Shown: positions 17,309 through 27,033, numbered from the stretch's first letter. The stretch: 64,000 nucleotides of DNA from Raineyella antarctica (GCF_900092135.1 NZ_FMYF01000007.1:62001-126000); one strand, 5' to 3'. Notes: generated by a model from the sequence alone, not told the origin. Numbers and translations: made by a program.

Positions 17309-17911
17309 GTGACCGCGCTGAGCATCTGGGTGACCGGCTTCATCGCGAGCATCTCGCTGGTGGCGATGATCGGGGCGCAGAACACGATGGTCCTGCGCCA
17401 GGGCATCCGCCGCGACCACATCGGCGTGGTGGTGCTGGTCTGCACCCTCAGCGACATGCTGATGATCGCCTCGGGGACCGCCGGTGTCGGGGCGCTGGTC
17501 GGCGACCACCCCCGGATGATGCGCACCCTCGCCTGGGTCGGCGCGGCCTACCTGGTCGGCTACGCGGTGACCTCCTTCCGCTCGGCGTTGCGGCCGAAGG
17601 CCCTCGTCACGGGCGGGGCCGGATCGCTGCGGACGGCCGTCGTCGCGGTCCTCGCCGCGACCTACCTCAACCCGCAGGCCTACCTGGACACGATCGTGCT
17701 GCTCGGCAGCCTGGCCAACCAGCACGGACCGGCGCGCTGGACGTTCGCCGCCGGCGCCCTGACCGCGAGCGCGCTCTGGTTCGCAGTACTGGGTTTCGGT
17801 GCACGCGCCCTGGCCGGGCCGCTGGGCCGGCCCCGGACCTGGCGCTGGATCGACACCGGCGTGGGGGTGACGATGCTCGGGCTGGCGACCCGGCTCGTGC
17901 TAGTCGCCTGA
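17309..17911 (+). CDS. lysE: LysE/ArgO family basic amino acid exporter
   Basis: 200-residue inner-membrane exporter with about 6 hydrophobic segments. The signature GAQNTMVLRQGI in segment 1 and ATYLNPQAYLDTIVLLG in the middle are diagnostic for LysE/ArgO. It should export L-lysine and/or L-arginine. The GTG start is fixed by GAGGAGGAG 8 bases upstream. It is divergent from lysG, and its leader is about 100 bases. Confidence 0.93.
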   Translation: MTALSIWVTGFIASISLVAMIGAQNTMVLRQGIRRDHIGVVVLVCTLSDMLMIASGTAGVGALVGDHPRMMRTLAWVGAAYLVGYAVTSFRSALRPKALVTGGAGSLRTAVVAVLAATYLNPQAYLDTIVLLGSLANQHGPARWTFAAGALTASALWFAVLGFGARALAGPLGRPRTWRWIDTGVGVTMLGLATRLVLVA

Positions 17912-17941
17912 GCCCCAGTCCGAGGGGGAGCGGAGCAACGA

Positions 17942-18511
17942 TCAGTGCGCAGCGACCCCGGCGGCCCCGTCCGAGAGCTCACGCGCCGTGTCCCGGAGGA
18001 ACCGGATCACCACCTCGCGTTCCTGCGGCGTGAGCCGTGCAGCGGCGTGAAAGCGGCGGGACTGGTACACACCAACGGTGTCGGTCGCGACCTGGCGGGT
18101 CTGCTCGGTGATCCGGATGGCCGACGCACGCCGGTCCGAGGGGTGCGGGGAGCGGGTGATGTGCCCGGCCCGCTCCAGGCGGTCGAGGAGCTTGGTCGTC
18201 GAGGCGCTGGTGATGTGCAGGTGGGCGGCGATCGCTGCGCCGGTGACGATCTGGCCACGGTTCTCGCTGACGATCAGGAAGTGCAGGGCCCGCATGTCCG
18301 TACGCCCCAGCTTCATGTAGGCCTGCGAGGCCTCGTTGAGCCGGTCCTCCACGTCGCGCAACGCACCCATCGCCTGCATGAGTTCGCTGATCTGCGTGAG
18401 ATCGGCGGGGGACACGGCGCCGCGGTCGACCAACCGACCACTCGGGTCGTTGGCGGCCACGTCATAGACCGACCCTGGGGCAGGGGCGGCCTCCGCGGAA
18501 TCGGCAGGCAT
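17942..18511 (-). CDS. MarR family transcriptional regulator
   Basis: 189 residues with a 35-residue Ala/Pro-rich N-terminal extension, then the winged HTH (GAAIAAHLHITSASTTKLLD) and wing HPSDRRASAIRIT. Two-thirds of the way in, GVYQSRRFHAAARLTPQER is the dimer helix. TAGACT ends 6 bases before the ATG, so the message is probably leaderless. It is divergent from the MMPL transporter gene with an AT-rich dyad between them, so it is probably its repressor. Confidence 0.92.
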   Translation of the reverse strand: MPADSAEAAPAPGSVYDVAANDPSGRLVDRGAVSPADLTQISELMQAMGALRDVEDRLNEASQAYMKLGRTDMRALHFLIVSENRGQIVTGAAIAAHLHITSASTTKLLDRLERAGHITRSPHPSDRRASAIRITEQTRQVATDTVGVYQSRRFHAAARLTPQEREVVIRFLRDTARELSDGAAGVAAH

Positions 18512-18546
18512 GCACCGAGTCTAGGCCCGCAGGACTTCCCATGCTA

Positions 18547-18566
18547 AGTTTATTGCTAGCCAAACT
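18547..18566. promoter_or_regulatory. candidate MarR operator between marR-type gene and mmpL-type gene
   Basis: AGTTT (18547-18551) and AAACT (18562-18566) flank the palindrome GCTAGC (18555-18560). It is an AT-rich island just upstream of TAGCTA/TACTTT, possible -10 elements for the transporter gene. Confidence 0.5.
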
Positions 18567-18601
18567 AGCTACTTTCTCCGCGCACCCGAAGGACCCCGAC
18601 A

Positions 18602-20845
18602 ATGACGCACGTACCTCGCTGGCTACGGATCCTGCTGCCCGCCGTCCTGATCCTCTCCTGGCTGGTCGGCGCCTCGATCGGCGGCCCGTACTTCGGCCGG
18701 GTCGACGAGGTCTCCTCCAACGACAGCACCGCCTACCTCCCGGCGTCCGCCGATGCCACCCTGGTCCAGCAACGCCTGGCGGACTTCACCGACAGTGAGG
18801 CCATCCCCGCCGTGCTCGTGGTGGCCGCGGATCGTACGCTGGGAGCCGACGACCTCAAGGTGATCGGGGACCGGATCGCCGCCACCGCCGACGTGGAGGG
18901 AGTGGCAGGGGCCATCTCGCCCGCCATCCCGTCCGAGGACGGCCGGGCCGTCCAGGCCTTCGTGCCGATCAGGACGGACAGCGACATCCCGGCCGCGGTC
19001 GGCCGGGTGGGTGACGCGGTGCGCACCGGCCTGCCCCCCGGAGTCACGGCGTACGTGACCGGTCCGGCCGGTTTCACCGCCGACCTGGCCGCGGGCTTCG
19101 CCGGCATCGACGGACTGCTCCTCGGCGTGGCCCTCTCGGCGGTCTTCCTGATCCTCCTGGTGGTCTACCGCTCGGTGCTGCTGCCGATCGCCGTGCTCGG
19201 CACCAGCATGTTCGCGCTCTGCGTCGCCCTCCTCACCGTCTGGTGGCTGGCGAAGGGCGGCGTGCTGCTGCTCAGCGGCCAGACCCAGGGCATCCTGTTC
19301 ATCCTGGTGATCGGTGCGGCCACGGACTACTCCCTGCTCTACGTCTCCCGCTACCGCGAGGCGCTGCGGCACACGCGCAGCACCTGGGAGGCGACCGGGG
19401 TGGCGCTGCGCGGCTCGTTCGAGCCGATCCTGGCCTCGGGTGGGACCGTGATCGCCGGTCTGCTGTGCCTGCTGCTCAGTGACCTGAAGTCGAACAGCAC
19501 GCTGGGCCCGGTCGCTGCGGTCGGCATCGCCTTCGCGATGCTGGCGGCGCTGACCTTCCTGCCCGCCCTGCTGTACGCCTTCGGGCGGGCATCCTTCTGG
19601 CCCCGGCGTCCCACGTACGATCCGGAGGCCACGCCTGCCGACGTCGTGCCCACCCACGGGGTCTGGGCACGGCTGGCCCGCGGAGTCAGCCGCCGCCCGC
19701 GCGCGCTCTGGGTCGGCACCGCCATCGTGCTGGCGCTCGCCGCGGCGGGCGCCACGCAGCTGCGCGCCGACGGGGTGCCCCAGTCCGACCTGGTCCTGGG
19801 CGCCTCCGAGGCGAGGGACGGCCAGAACGTGCTCGGCGAGCACTTCCCCGGGGGCGCCGGCTCCCCCGTGTACGTCCTCGCCGACGAGGCACGGCTCCCC
19901 GACGTCGCCCGGGTGCTCTGGGCGAACAACGGCATCGAGTCCGTGCAGGTCAGCGCCACCGGCTCCCCGACCGGCACGCTTCCGCTCACCCGTACCGGAA
20001 CGGTCGGCGCCCTCGGTGCCCCCGCCGGTGCCCCCGCAGGGGTCACCCCGGGGAGGCCGGCCACCGGCCCGGCCCCGGCTCCGAAGGTGGTCGAAGGGCA
20101 GGTACTGGTGCAGGCGACCCTCACGTACGCGGCCGACTCCGCCGAGGCCGAGTCGACGGTCCGGGCCCTGCGCGACGAGCTCCATGCCCTGCCCGGTGGT
20201 GAACTGGTCGGCGGCGTGACCGCCACGTCGATCGACACCATCGACAACGCCATCCACGACCGGAACCTGATCATCCCGGTGGTCCTGTCCGTCATCCTGC
20301 TGATCCTGATGGTCCTGCTGCGTGCCGTGATTGCCCCGGTGCTGCTGATCGCGACGACCGTGCTGTCCTTCGCCGCGGCCCTCGGCGTCTCGGCGCTGGT
20401 CTTCAACCACGTCGTGGACTTCCCGGGCGCCGACCCCGCGGTCCCCCTCTACGGCTTCGTGTTCCTGGTGGCACTGGGCATCGACTACAACATCTTCCTG
20501 ATGACCAGGGTGCGCGAGGAGACGGTCATCCACGGCACCCGGGAGGGCGTGCTGCGCGGCCTGGTGGTCACCGGCGGCGTCATCACCTCGGCGGGCGTCG
20601 TGCTGGCGGCCACCTTCGCGGCACTGTCGGTGATCCCGATCCTGTTCCTCGTGCAGCTGGCGTTCATCGTCGCGTTCGGCGTCCTGCTGGACACCTTCGT
20701 GGTGCGATCCGTCCTGGTGCCGGCCCTGGTCTACGACATCGGACCCGCCGTGTGGTGGCCATCGAAGCTGGCCCGCGGCAGCCACCGGTGGGACCGGACC
20801 GCTCCGGCGGATGAGCAGAACGAGGTCGAGCAGGTGGAGGCGTAG
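18602..20845 (+). CDS. MMPL/RND family transporter
   Basis: 747-residue RND-type membrane protein with two repeated halves. Each half has one hydrophobic segment, a large extracytoplasmic domain and about five further segments. The paired proton-relay regions are ATDYSLLYVSRYREAL and LGIDYNIFLMTRVRE. Relatives export lipids or drugs. AAGGA precedes the ATG by about 9 bases. It is divergent from a MarR-type gene that probably controls it. The C-terminus is a short charged tail. The cargo cannot be told from sequence. Confidence 0.92.
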   Translation: MTHVPRWLRILLPAVLILSWLVGASIGGPYFGRVDEVSSNDSTAYLPASADATLVQQRLADFTDSEAIPAVLVVAADRTLGADDLKVIGDRIAATADVEGVAGAISPAIPSEDGRAVQAFVPIRTDSDIPAAVGRVGDAVRTGLPPGVTAYVTGPAGFTADLAAGFAGIDGLLLGVALSAVFLILLVVYRSVLLPIAVLGTSMFALCVALLTVWWLAKGGVLLLSGQTQGILFILVIGAATDYSLLYVSRYREALRHTRSTWEATGVALRGSFEPILASGGTVIAGLLCLLLSDLKSNSTLGPVAAVGIAFAMLAALTFLPALLYAFGRASFWPRRPTYDPEATPADVVPTHGVWARLARGVSRRPRALWVGTAIVLALAAAGATQLRADGVPQSDLVLGASEARDGQNVLGEHFPGGAGSPVYVLADEARLPDVARVLWANNGIESVQVSATGSPTGTLPLTRTGTVGALGAPAGAPAGVTPGRPATGPAPAPKVVEGQVLVQATLTYAADSAEAESTVRALRDELHALPGGELVGGVTATSIDTIDNAIHDRNLIIPVVLSVILLILMVLLRAVIAPVLLIATTVLSFAAALGVSALVFNHVVDFPGADPAVPLYGFVFLVALGIDYNIFLMTRVREETVIHGTREGVLRGLVVTGGVITSAGVVLAATFAALSVIPILFLVQLAFIVAFGVLLDTFVVRSVLVPALVYDIGPAVWWPSKLARGSHRWDRTAPADEQNEVEQVEA

Positions 20846-20859
20846 GCGACAATCTCCCC

Positions 20860-21459
20860 ATGAGCCCGTTGCGCCGCCTCGCCGTCTTCGCCGCCGCCAG
20901 CGACGGCAAGGACCCCGCGCTGCGCAGCCTGGCATACGACGTGGGCGCCGAACTCGCCCGCCGCGGCATCGGCCTGGTGTACGGGGCGGGCGGGTCCGGA
21001 CTGATGGGCGCCCTCTCGCAGGGCGCCCTGGACGCCGGCGGTGAGGTGATCGGCGTCATCCCGGAGGAGATGATCGCCCGTGAGTGGGGCCGCCACGACC
21101 TGACCCGGCTGCGGGTGGTCGGGACCATGCACGAGCGCAAGGCCGAGATGGCCGCGCTGGCCGATGGGTTCCTGGCGATCCCGGGCGGGCTCGGGACGCT
21201 GGAGGAGATCGTCGAGGTGTGGAGCTGGAGCTACCTCGGGATCATCGACGAGCCGGTCGGGTTCCTGAACGTCGGCGGGTTCTGGGACCCGTTCCTGGGC
21301 GCGGTGCGGGGCATCGCCGAGGCTGGGTTCATCCGGCCCGAGGCGGTCAGCCGGCTGGTCGTCGCCCCCGACCTCGACCAGGCCCTGGCCGGGCTGGAGA
21401 GCCTGGCGCAGGATCCGGACCCCGGCCCGGCAGGCAGCGGCGCGGCCGACGCCACCTGA
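20860..21459 (+). CDS. LOG/TIGR00730 family Rossmann protein (nucleoside 5-monophosphate phosphoribohydrolase)
   Basis: 199 residues. It carries YGAGGSGLMG (41-50), MHERK (90-94) and PGGLGTLEE (108-116), the signature of lysine decarboxylase-like LOG proteins. Characterised members release the base from cytokinin riboside or other nucleoside 5-monophosphates, so the same is likely here. It begins 14 bases after the MMPL stop. GACAAT ends 6 bases before the ATG, so it could have its own leaderless promoter as well as readthrough. Confidence 0.92.
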   Translation: MSPLRRLAVFAAASDGKDPALRSLAYDVGAELARRGIGLVYGAGGSGLMGALSQGALDAGGEVIGVIPEEMIAREWGRHDLTRLRVVGTMHERKAEMAALADGFLAIPGGLGTLEEIVEVWSWSYLGIIDEPVGFLNVGGFWDPFLGAVRGIAEAGFIRPEAVSRLVVAPDLDQALAGLESLAQDPDPGPAGSGAADAT

Positions 21460-21467
21460 CCGACCCC

Positions 21468-23066
21468 TCAGCCCTGCCCCTCGATCGGACGGATCCCCGC
21501 GTACGTCGCGGCCCGGTCGGCCAGGCTCTCGCCGGCCCCCTCGTACAGGTGCAGCACGGCATCGATGCCGAGCGAGCGGACCTCCCGCACGTCGTCGTCG
21601 TTGCGCGCCACCACCGCTACCGTGCCGTCGAACTCGCTGGCCTCGACCTGCTCGAGGGCGTACAGGTTGGACCCGTGCTCCGGCATCGCCAGCACGATGA
21701 TCTCGACCAGGTGGCTCGGGTGCAGCCGCTGCCAGAACTCCGAGTCGGTGGCATCGGCCGCCAGCACGTGCACCCCCCGGGCCTGCAGCACCGCCGCGCG
21801 CTCCAGGTTGTTCTCCACCCCGACGGCGCTGAGCCCGTAGACGTGGCGCAACTGGTCGTACGCGGCGGCCCCGATCCGGCCCATCCCCAGCACGATCGCG
21901 CGCACGTCGCCAAGGGCCACCGGGCGGTCCTCCGGCATCAACCGGCCGGTGGCCTGGACCGGGAGCGCCTCGGCGAACCGGTCGACCAGGCCGGCGCCCC
22001 GCCGGTTGACGACCGCCGCGACGACGAAACTGCCCGCGACCGCCACCGAGAGCGCGGGCAGCCACACCTGCTCGAGCAGGCCCCGGGCGACCGCGTACGC
22101 CGCGACGATCAGCCCGAACTCGGAGAAGGTGGTCAGGATCACCCCGGAGAGCACCGCCGTGCGGTTGCGCAGCCCGAACATCCGCTGCAGCAGCACGTAC
22201 AGCAGGCCCTGGGCCGGCAACAGCAGGAGCAGCACCAGTCCCATCAGCACCGCCTGGCCGGTCAGGTCGCTCTCCACGCCGATGGCGACGAAGAACCCGA
22301 CCAGCAGGATCTCCTTGATGCTGAACAGCGAGGCGGCGAGCGTACCGGCCCGGACCGAGGGGGCCAGCAGCAGGCCCATCACCAGCGCACCGAGCTCACC
22401 GGTCAGGCCCACCCAGGTGAACAGCCAGTAGCCGGGCACCAGGGCGACCGCGACCCCGAACAGCACCTGCAACTCGCCGCGACCAACGCTGCGCCACAGC
22501 CGCCGGAACAGCACTGTCACCGGCCACAACCCGACCAGCAACAGCACCTTGGGGTCGGGCAGGTGTTCGGCCGCCCCGGTCAGGAACCCCACCGCGAACA
22601 CGTCCTGGATCACCAGGATCGCCAGCGCGGTCCGGCCGTAGAGCGAGCCGTCCTCCGAGCGCTCCTCCAGCACCTTCGCGGCGAAGACCGTACTGGAGAA
22701 CGACAGCGCGAAGCCGAGCAGCACCAGGGTCCCCGCGCCGGCCCCGGCAAGCATCCGCGACCCGGCCAGGGACAGCAGGCCGAGGAAGCCTGCCCCGATC
22801 AGGGTGCTGAACACCATGTGGGGCAGCGAGGTGCCCCAGGCCTCCTTTCGCAGCAGCGCCCGGAAGTCGAGCTTGAGGCCGATGGTGAACATCAGCATCG
22901 CCACGCCCCACTCGGCCACGATGTCCAGGCCCGGCATCTTCTCCACGCCGGCGGCGGTGACCACGAAGCCGGCGGCGAGGAAGCCGACCAACGGCGGCAG
23001 CCGGACCAGGGTGGCGAGCGTGCCCAGCAGGAAGGTGACCGCCACGTAGATGATCGACGTCTCCAT
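21468..23066 (-). CDS. monovalent cation:proton antiporter, CPA2 family with TrkA-N domain (KefB/YbaL type)
   Basis: 532 residues. About 12 membrane segments cover residues 1-370, with FSSTVFAAKVLEE and QDVFAVGF as in the Kef/CPA2 core. A cytosolic TrkA-N domain follows (GMGRIG at about 392), which would bind NAD(H) or nucleotides. The family moves K+ or Na+ in exchange for protons, often in response to electrophiles. The ATG at 23066 has AAGGGGG about 8 bases upstream; the frame is open far upstream but the extra part is not protein-like. Divergent from the EamA exporter gene. Confidence 0.9.
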   Translation of the reverse strand: METSIIYVAVTFLLGTLATLVRLPPLVGFLAAGFVVTAAGVEKMPGLDIVAEWGVAMLMFTIGLKLDFRALLRKEAWGTSLPHMVFSTLIGAGFLGLLSLAGSRMLAGAGAGTLVLLGFALSFSSTVFAAKVLEERSEDGSLYGRTALAILVIQDVFAVGFLTGAAEHLPDPKVLLLVGLWPVTVLFRRLWRSVGRGELQVLFGVAVALVPGYWLFTWVGLTGELGALVMGLLLAPSVRAGTLAASLFSIKEILLVGFFVAIGVESDLTGQAVLMGLVLLLLLPAQGLLYVLLQRMFGLRNRTAVLSGVILTTFSEFGLIVAAYAVARGLLEQVWLPALSVAVAGSFVVAAVVNRRGAGLVDRFAEALPVQATGRLMPEDRPVALGDVRAIVLGMGRIGAAAYDQLRHVYGLSAVGVENNLERAAVLQARGVHVLAADATDSEFWQRLHPSHLVEIIVLAMPEHGSNLYALEQVEASEFDGTVAVVARNDDDVREVRSLGIDAVLHLYEGAGESLADRAATYAGIRPIEGQG

Positions 23067-23204
23067 CGCAGCACCCCCTTCCGCCCCGGCGGTCGACGCG
23101 CGCCCGCGTCCCGGCCTGCTCGCGCACCAGCGCGGCGGCCTGCCGCCTACCGACAACATCTTACGGAGCGGGAGTCCGCCACGGGGCGTGACAGGATCGG
23201 GACC

Positions 23205-24092
23205 ATGGCACCGCAGGGGAACGAGACGAAGATCTGGGCCCCCTCCCTCGTGCTGGTCTCGGTGGTCTCCGTGCAGTTCGGCGGCGCCCTCGCCGCCACG
23301 CTGATCCCGGTGGCCGGCGTGATGGGCTCGGTGCTGCTCCGGCTGGCCCTGGCCGCGGTGGTGATGCTCCTGGTCGTACGCCCCTCGTGGCGCGGCCACC
23401 CGCGGGGCGACTGGTGGGTCGTCGCCCAGTTCGGTTTCACGCTGGCGGTGATGAACTCGGCGTTCTACGCAGCGATCGCACGACTCCCGATCGGGGTGGC
23501 GGTCACCCTGGAGTTCCTGGGCCCGCTGGCGCTGGCCGCCATCACCTCGCGCAGCCTGCGGGACGGTGCGGCGGTACTGCTCGCCCTGGTCGGGGTGGTC
23601 CTCATCTCCGGGGCGCTGAGCGTGCCGTGGGGGGAACTGGACCTGCTCGGGATGGGCCTGGCCCTGCTGGCCGGTGCGGCCTGGGCCAGCTACATCATCA
23701 CCTCCGGACGGACCGGCCAGCGGTTCGGGGGGATCGACGGGGTGGCCTGGGCGATGCTGGTCGCCGCCGTCCTGGTCGCGCCGGCCGGACTGCTGACCGC
23801 ATCCTCGACGATCCTGGCCTGGCCTGCGCTGGCCCGGGGCACGGGGATCGCCCTGCTCTCCTCGGTCATCCCCTACTCGCTGGAGAACATCGCGCTGCGC
23901 TGGCTCACCCCGAACGTGTTCGGCGTCCTGCTGTCCCTGGAGCCGGCGGTCGCCGCGCTGGCCGGCCTGCTTGTCCTCGGCCAGGCGCTCAGCCCTGCCC
24001 AGACCGCCGGCATGGCCCTGGTCGTGGCGGCCAGCGTGGTGATCCGCGCCACCGCCACCCGTCGCGGCGCCGAGGAGACGACCGGGACCTGA
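23205..24092 (+). CDS. EamA/DMT superfamily transporter (RhtA-like)
   Basis: 295 residues, about 10 hydrophobic segments in two EamA repeats. LPIGVAVTLEFLGPLALA and SSVIPYSLENIALRWLTP are close to RhtA, the homoserine/threonine exporter. Substrate is inferred by family only. The ATG at 23205 lacks a ribosome site; CAGGAT ends 7 bases upstream, a possible leaderless start. Confidence 0.9.
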   Translation: MAPQGNETKIWAPSLVLVSVVSVQFGGALAATLIPVAGVMGSVLLRLALAAVVMLLVVRPSWRGHPRGDWWVVAQFGFTLAVMNSAFYAAIARLPIGVAVTLEFLGPLALAAITSRSLRDGAAVLLALVGVVLISGALSVPWGELDLLGMGLALLAGAAWASYIITSGRTGQRFGGIDGVAWAMLVAAVLVAPAGLLTASSTILAWPALARGTGIALLSSVIPYSLENIALRWLTPNVFGVLLSLEPAVAALAGLLVLGQALSPAQTAGMALVVAASVVIRATATRRGAEETTGT

Positions 24093-24217
24093 CGACCGGA
24101 CCTGACGATCCCGCCGGGCGACAACCCCTATAGTTGGCGACGACGAGTCGTAGTACGCGTCACGTAGGACCCTGTTGCACGTCCGACGCACAGGACCACT
24201 TCCACCGCGGAGAACCC

Positions 24218-25213
24218 ATGAACGACAACCCGACCCCCGGCTCCCCCACGACCGGCACCGGATCCACCGGAACCGTCACCACAGGAAGCGCTACCACCAC
24301 GACCTACCGCGCCGCGGCGATCATCACCTTCGCCGCCGTGGCGCTCGGCTCGCTGGTGTGCGCCACCGACTCCAGCGCGGCCTGCCCCAACTGGCCCGGC
24401 TGCTACGTGGGCCAGGTCCTGCCCGGGGGCGGCATCAACCCGCTGATCGAGTTCGTGCACCGGGTCATCGCGGTCTCGACCGGACCGCTGCTGCTCGCCG
24501 CGGCCCTGCTCGGCCTGCGGCTGCGGCACCGCACCCCCGGGGGTCGCCGGATCGATCCCGTGGTGCAGGTGCTGCCCTGGATCGCGCTGGCGGGCGCCCT
24601 GGCCGCCGGGATCTTCGGCATGATGACGATCAAGTGGGGCCTGAGCAAGTCCCAGGGCGCGGCCGACCTCGGTGGCTCGCTGATCGCAATGGTGGCGATG
24701 ACCACCGCCGCCGTGGCGCGCGCCCGCACCCCGCGGCGTACGTCACTGACCGTGACCGGCCAGTTCGCCTGGGGAGCGGTCGCGCTGCTGTGGCTGGTGC
24801 ACGTCACCGGCGTGTTCGCCGCCGGCAAGGGCTCGCTGACCCGCTGCGTGAGCTGCCCGGTCTGGCAGGTCGTCGACATCGACGGGCCGGTGTGGCTGCA
24901 GGCCACCCGGATGGTGCTCGCCGCCGTGGCCATCGTCATGGTCGCTGCCGCGATCGTGACCGGGATCCGCACCGAGGGCATCCGCTGGTACGCGGCAGTG
25001 GCCGCCGTGCTGCTGGTGGTCGAGCTCTCGATCGGTCTGGTGATCCGCCAGGGCGGCACCACGTACCCCCTGTCCTCGGTCTACGCCGTGTCGATGGTCG
25101 GACTGCTCTGGACCACCACCCTGATCGCCGCCCGATCGACCTTCGTCCGGATGCCGACGGCCGATGTCGCTGCCTCCCCGGCACGCGACGAGCAGGGTGC
25201 CCGTTCGCTCTGA
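24218..25213 (+). CDS. ctaA: heme A synthase, COX15/CtaA family
   Basis: 331-residue membrane protein with about 8 segments. The first extracytoplasmic loop has CPNWPGCYVG and then EFVHRVIA, whose His is a heme ligand candidate. A second half repeats this with WLVHVTG, a CVSCP loop and a late His-free region. It converts heme O to heme A for aa3-type oxidase. The N-terminus carries a Thr/Ser/Gly-rich tail of about 28 residues. TATAGT at 24129-24134 is a likely -10 element, giving a leader of about 80 bases; GGAG precedes the ATG. No ctaB or cta oxidase gene is nearby. Confidence 0.82.
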   Translation: MNDNPTPGSPTTGTGSTGTVTTGSATTTTYRAAAIITFAAVALGSLVCATDSSAACPNWPGCYVGQVLPGGGINPLIEFVHRVIAVSTGPLLLAAALLGLRLRHRTPGGRRIDPVVQVLPWIALAGALAAGIFGMMTIKWGLSKSQGAADLGGSLIAMVAMTTAAVARARTPRRTSLTVTGQFAWGAVALLWLVHVTGVFAAGKGSLTRCVSCPVWQVVDIDGPVWLQATRMVLAAVAIVMVAAAIVTGIRTEGIRWYAAVAAVLLVVELSIGLVIRQGGTTYPLSSVYAVSMVGLLWTTTLIAARSTFVRMPTADVAASPARDEQGARSL

Positions 25214-25255
25214 GGTCCACGGGCCCCGACCGGCGCGCAGGGTAGCGTGGAGGAC

Positions 25256-26011
25256 ATGAGCACCGACGCCACCACGGACTTCACCCGTCGCCTGCGCGAG
25301 GACTGCCTCGACTGCTGGGGGGCGGTCACGGACCATCCGTTCGTGACCGACCTCTTCGCCGGCACGCTGGACGACGTGGCGCTGGTGCACTACCTGGTGC
25401 AGGACTACCAGTTCTTCGACCCGTTCATCCGACTGCTCGGCGAGGCCGTCGCCACCGCCCCCACGGCACCTGCTCGGCTACGCCTGAGCCGCCAGCTGGG
25501 GATGCTGGCCACCGACGAGAACGGCTACTTCGAGCGTGCTTTCGACACCTTCGACGTCGAGCTCGACGACCGCCTGCACCCGCCGCTGTGCCGGGAGACG
25601 GTGGACCTGCTCGACCTGATCTTCGAGGCGATCGAGACCCACTCCTGGCCTCACGTCCTCTCGGTCCTGGTCGTGCTGGAGTGGATCTACCTGGACTGGG
25701 CCGAGTCCCCGGAGCGTACGCCGGCCTCCGAGCGCGCCGAGCACCTGGAGTGGATCGACCTGCACCGCGGGCACGAGTTCCGCGACTGGGTGCGGTTCCT
25801 GCGCCAGCAGCTGGATGCCGCCGAGCCCGAGGACCTGGCGGCCGCGGAGAGGTGCCAGGACATGTTCCGCCGTGCCGTCGAAGCGGAGTACGCCTTCTTC
25901 GATGCCGCCTACCACGCCACCGGGCCGTGCCAGGAGACCCCGCGCCGGCAGGTACCCGACGACCTGACCGCCCACCTGGACGACGCCTTCCACCCGCCGT
26001 ACGAGGACTGA
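25256..26011 (+). CDS. TenA family protein (thiaminase II-like)
   Basis: 251 residues, mostly helical. YLVQDYQFFDPFIRLLGEA near residues 40-60 and HEFRDWVRFLRQQLD later fit the TenA/TENA_THI-4 fold. The family salvages aminopyrimidines in thiamine metabolism. No catalytic Cys is evident at the classic position, so it may be a TenA_E-type or divergent member. The ATG at 25256 is chosen over GTG 25247 because TAGCGT ends 7 bases upstream of it, fitting a leaderless message. No other thiamine gene is adjacent. Confidence 0.82.
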   Translation: MSTDATTDFTRRLREDCLDCWGAVTDHPFVTDLFAGTLDDVALVHYLVQDYQFFDPFIRLLGEAVATAPTAPARLRLSRQLGMLATDENGYFERAFDTFDVELDDRLHPPLCRETVDLLDLIFEAIETHSWPHVLSVLVVLEWIYLDWAESPERTPASERAEHLEWIDLHRGHEFRDWVRFLRQQLDAAEPEDLAAAERCQDMFRRAVEAEYAFFDAAYHATGPCQETPRRQVPDDLTAHLDDAFHPPYED

Positions 26012-26016
26012 GCGGC

Positions 26017-26943
26017 TCAGACCGAGGCCAGCACCTGGCCGATCGCCCTCAGCTCCCAGCGCAGGTCCTCGGGCTCGATCACGGTGAACAGTTCGGGTAG
26101 CTGCAGCAGCTGTCGCGCGATCCGGCTGACGCTGGTGCCGCTGATGATCACCCGGCAGCGCCCGTCGTCGAGGGGCTCAATGAAGCCGACCCCCTCGGGC
26201 AGGCCGGCCCGGACCCGTCCCGGCGGGGCGTCGACCTCCAGGACGGCGACCACGGGGTCCGGGCTGTCGTCCGGCAGCGCCTCGCACGCCTGCCGGGCCC
26301 GCCGGTTGCGCCCAGAGAAGCGGATCGTGGTCACCTCGGCATCCGTGATCTGCTCCACCGCCCAGGTCGCGATCCGGCTGAGGTCGCGGTCATGGCCCAT
26401 CAGGTACCACTGGCCGCCCCGGGCCCGGACCGCCAGTGGCTCCACGAACCGCATCGCGCTTCGACGGCCGTCGGTGAGCACGTGGAAGCGCAGCACGCAG
26501 CCGCAGCGCAGCCCCTCGGTGATCACTCCCAGCGAGCGCTCCAGCGCCTGGCCGGCCGCGGTCGCCTCGGTGTCGTGGGCGGCCACGCTCTCCCGCACCC
26601 GGGCGGGCAGCACCTGCAGGACGCTGGCCATGGCCTTCAGCGTCGCCTCCTCCACCAGCGGCTCGGGGCTGAGCAGCGCCCGCCGCAGGGCGATCGCCAC
26701 GGCCGCTGCGCCGTCGTCGTCCAGGACCAGGGGCGGCATCTGCCGCCCGTGGGTGAGCCGGTAGCCGCCCTCGGACCCCGGACCCGAGACGATCTCCAGG
26801 CCCCACTCGCGCAGGCGCGCGATGTACCGCCGTACGGTCGATTCACTGACCTCCAGCGCCGCGGCAAGCTCGGTCGAGGACCACCGCGTACGGGACTGCA
26901 GCAGTCCCACGGTGGCGAGCAGGCGTTCAGTCACATCGACCAT
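26017..26943 (-). CDS. YafY-type HTH and WYL domain regulator
   Basis: 308 residues. The N-terminal winged HTH has STELAAALEVSESTVRRYIARL. A WYL domain follows around residues 140-200 (FVEPLAVRARGGQWYLMGHD) and a WCX C-terminal extension. WYL domains bind nucleic acid or nucleotide ligands and often regulate stress or DNA damage genes. The stop is 5 bases from the converging tenA-like gene. The start is the ATG at 26943, with GGAGAC adjacent. Confidence 0.92.
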   Translation of the reverse strand: MVDVTERLLATVGLLQSRTRWSSTELAAALEVSESTVRRYIARLREWGLEIVSGPGSEGGYRLTHGRQMPPLVLDDDGAAAVAIALRRALLSPEPLVEEATLKAMASVLQVLPARVRESVAAHDTEATAAGQALERSLGVITEGLRCGCVLRFHVLTDGRRSAMRFVEPLAVRARGGQWYLMGHDRDLSRIATWAVEQITDAEVTTIRFSGRNRRARQACEALPDDSPDPVVAVLEVDAPPGRVRAGLPEGVGFIEPLDDGRCRVIISGTSVSRIARQLLQLPELFTVIEPEDLRWELRAIGQVLASV

Positions 26944-27033
26944 GTCTCCATGGTGCGAGGTCGCACTGACATTCCGGTAGACCCCTGAAGGGTCCGATGT
27001 CCGCTTGCCGTGCCGAGTCGTCCCAGAGGGTGC

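Noticed and set aside
18623-20935. Long minus-strand frame opposite the MMPL gene
   Set aside because: His/Gln/Asp-rich low-complexity translation with no motifs; the plus strand encodes a clear RND protein.
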